A DNA stretch of 64,000 bases from Lysobacteraceae bacterium P. GTDB taxonomy: Bacteria > Pseudomonadota > Gammaproteobacteria > Xanthomonadales > Xanthomonadaceae. Numbering within the stretch: position 1 is the first letter of the stretch; each line of letters begins with the position of its first letter. The notes below the pieces were generated by a model, which made no database searches, was not told the DNA's origin, and worked only from the letters and a program-made list of their open reading frames with translations. Positions 62,204 through 64,000 of the stretch are shown here, one piece after another. The DNA is taken from NCBI GenBank assembly GCA_005503055.1, contig SCOX01000003.1, positions 186,001 through 250,000 of the forward strand. The letters are read 5' to 3'. The translations under genes were made by a program, and so were the position numbers.

Positions 62204-62283
62204 GTAGCCCGGGTAAGCGAAGCGCACCCGGGATTTCGCACGATACGGCACCCGGGTGCGGCCTCCGGCCTTACCCGGGCTAC
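62204..62283. repeat. GTAGCCCGGGTAAG inverted repeat
   Basis: GTAGCCCGGGTAAG (62204-62217) is the exact complement of 62270-62283, and the interior carries CACCCGGG and CCCGGGTG. This dispersed palindrome type is frequent in beta- and gammaproteobacteria. It lies between two convergent genes and may terminate both. Confidence 0.75.
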
Positions 62284-62289
62284 GTGCCG

Positions 62290-64000
<1,711 letters not shown>

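Overview
The window is 64 kb of GC-rich (by eye well above 60 %), densely packed bacterial chromosome with short intergenic gaps and many 4-base start/stop overlaps. The gene content points to a gammaproteobacterium of the Xanthomonadaceae, Lysobacter-like in flavour (genus not provable from sequence alone). The signs are large TonB-dependent receptors tied to plant-polysaccharide enzymes, a HU-like protein with a Lys/Ala/Pro N-terminal tail, a 61-aa MASSKREL-type small protein, and dispersed CCCTCTCC...GGAGAGGG and GTAGCCCGGGTAAG palindromes. No phage, insertion sequence, tRNA, rRNA or CRISPR array was seen.

Layout. 1-3.4 kb: end of an alpha/beta hydrolase, then a peroxide-stress block (ohrR / ohr / msrA) and a Rof-like antiterminator. 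3.6-5.7 kb: an overlapping GT4 glycosyltransferase and TagB-like glycerophosphotransferase pair. 5.8-11.2 kb: an M20-like peptidase with altered metal ligands, a nitrilase with its MarR regulator and matched palindromic operators, and an M13 metallopeptidase. 11.2-15 kb: a QueC-like PP-loop protein divergent from a coupled trio (haem-oxygenase-like diiron protein, VOC protein, class III aminotransferase). This is the best candidate for an undescribed pathway. 15-24.9 kb: an EmrAB-type efflux operon with an SDR and a GlxA-type regulator, a DUF2946 protein plus TonB receptor, and two SDRs divergent from a LysR regulator. 25-29.6 kb: a DUF885 protein and a large MscS-type channel.

29.7-38.8 kb: a full high-affinity potassium system. 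A TorF-type porin sits 11 bp ahead of kdpF, then kdpA (with an unusual 50-residue insert), kdpB, kdpC and the sensor/regulator pair kdpD/kdpE. Two small proteins and a periplasmic cupin follow on the other strand.

39.8-56.2 kb: a pectin/galacturonate utilisation locus. Extracellular enzymes (two PL1 pectate lyases, a CE8 methylesterase, a CE12 acetylesterase) release oligouronides. A 939-aa TonB receptor and a TRAP transporter would import them, and KduI, KduD, KdgK and Eda take the unsaturated uronate to pyruvate and glyceraldehyde 3-phosphate. A LacI-family regulator sits in the middle. A shared 14-bp operator, GGTAACCGGTGTCA, recurs at the kduI, hydratase/pectate-lyase and receptor/kdgK promoters.

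56.4-64 kb: a HU-like nucleoid protein with a clear promoter and terminator. Next come mocA-xdhC divergent from an isoquinoline-oxidoreductase-type molybdenum hydroxylase (2Fe-2S subunit, Tat-exported large subunit, dihaem c-type lipoprotein). Last is the C-terminal part of a CzcA/CusA-type RND metal efflux pump that runs off the right edge.
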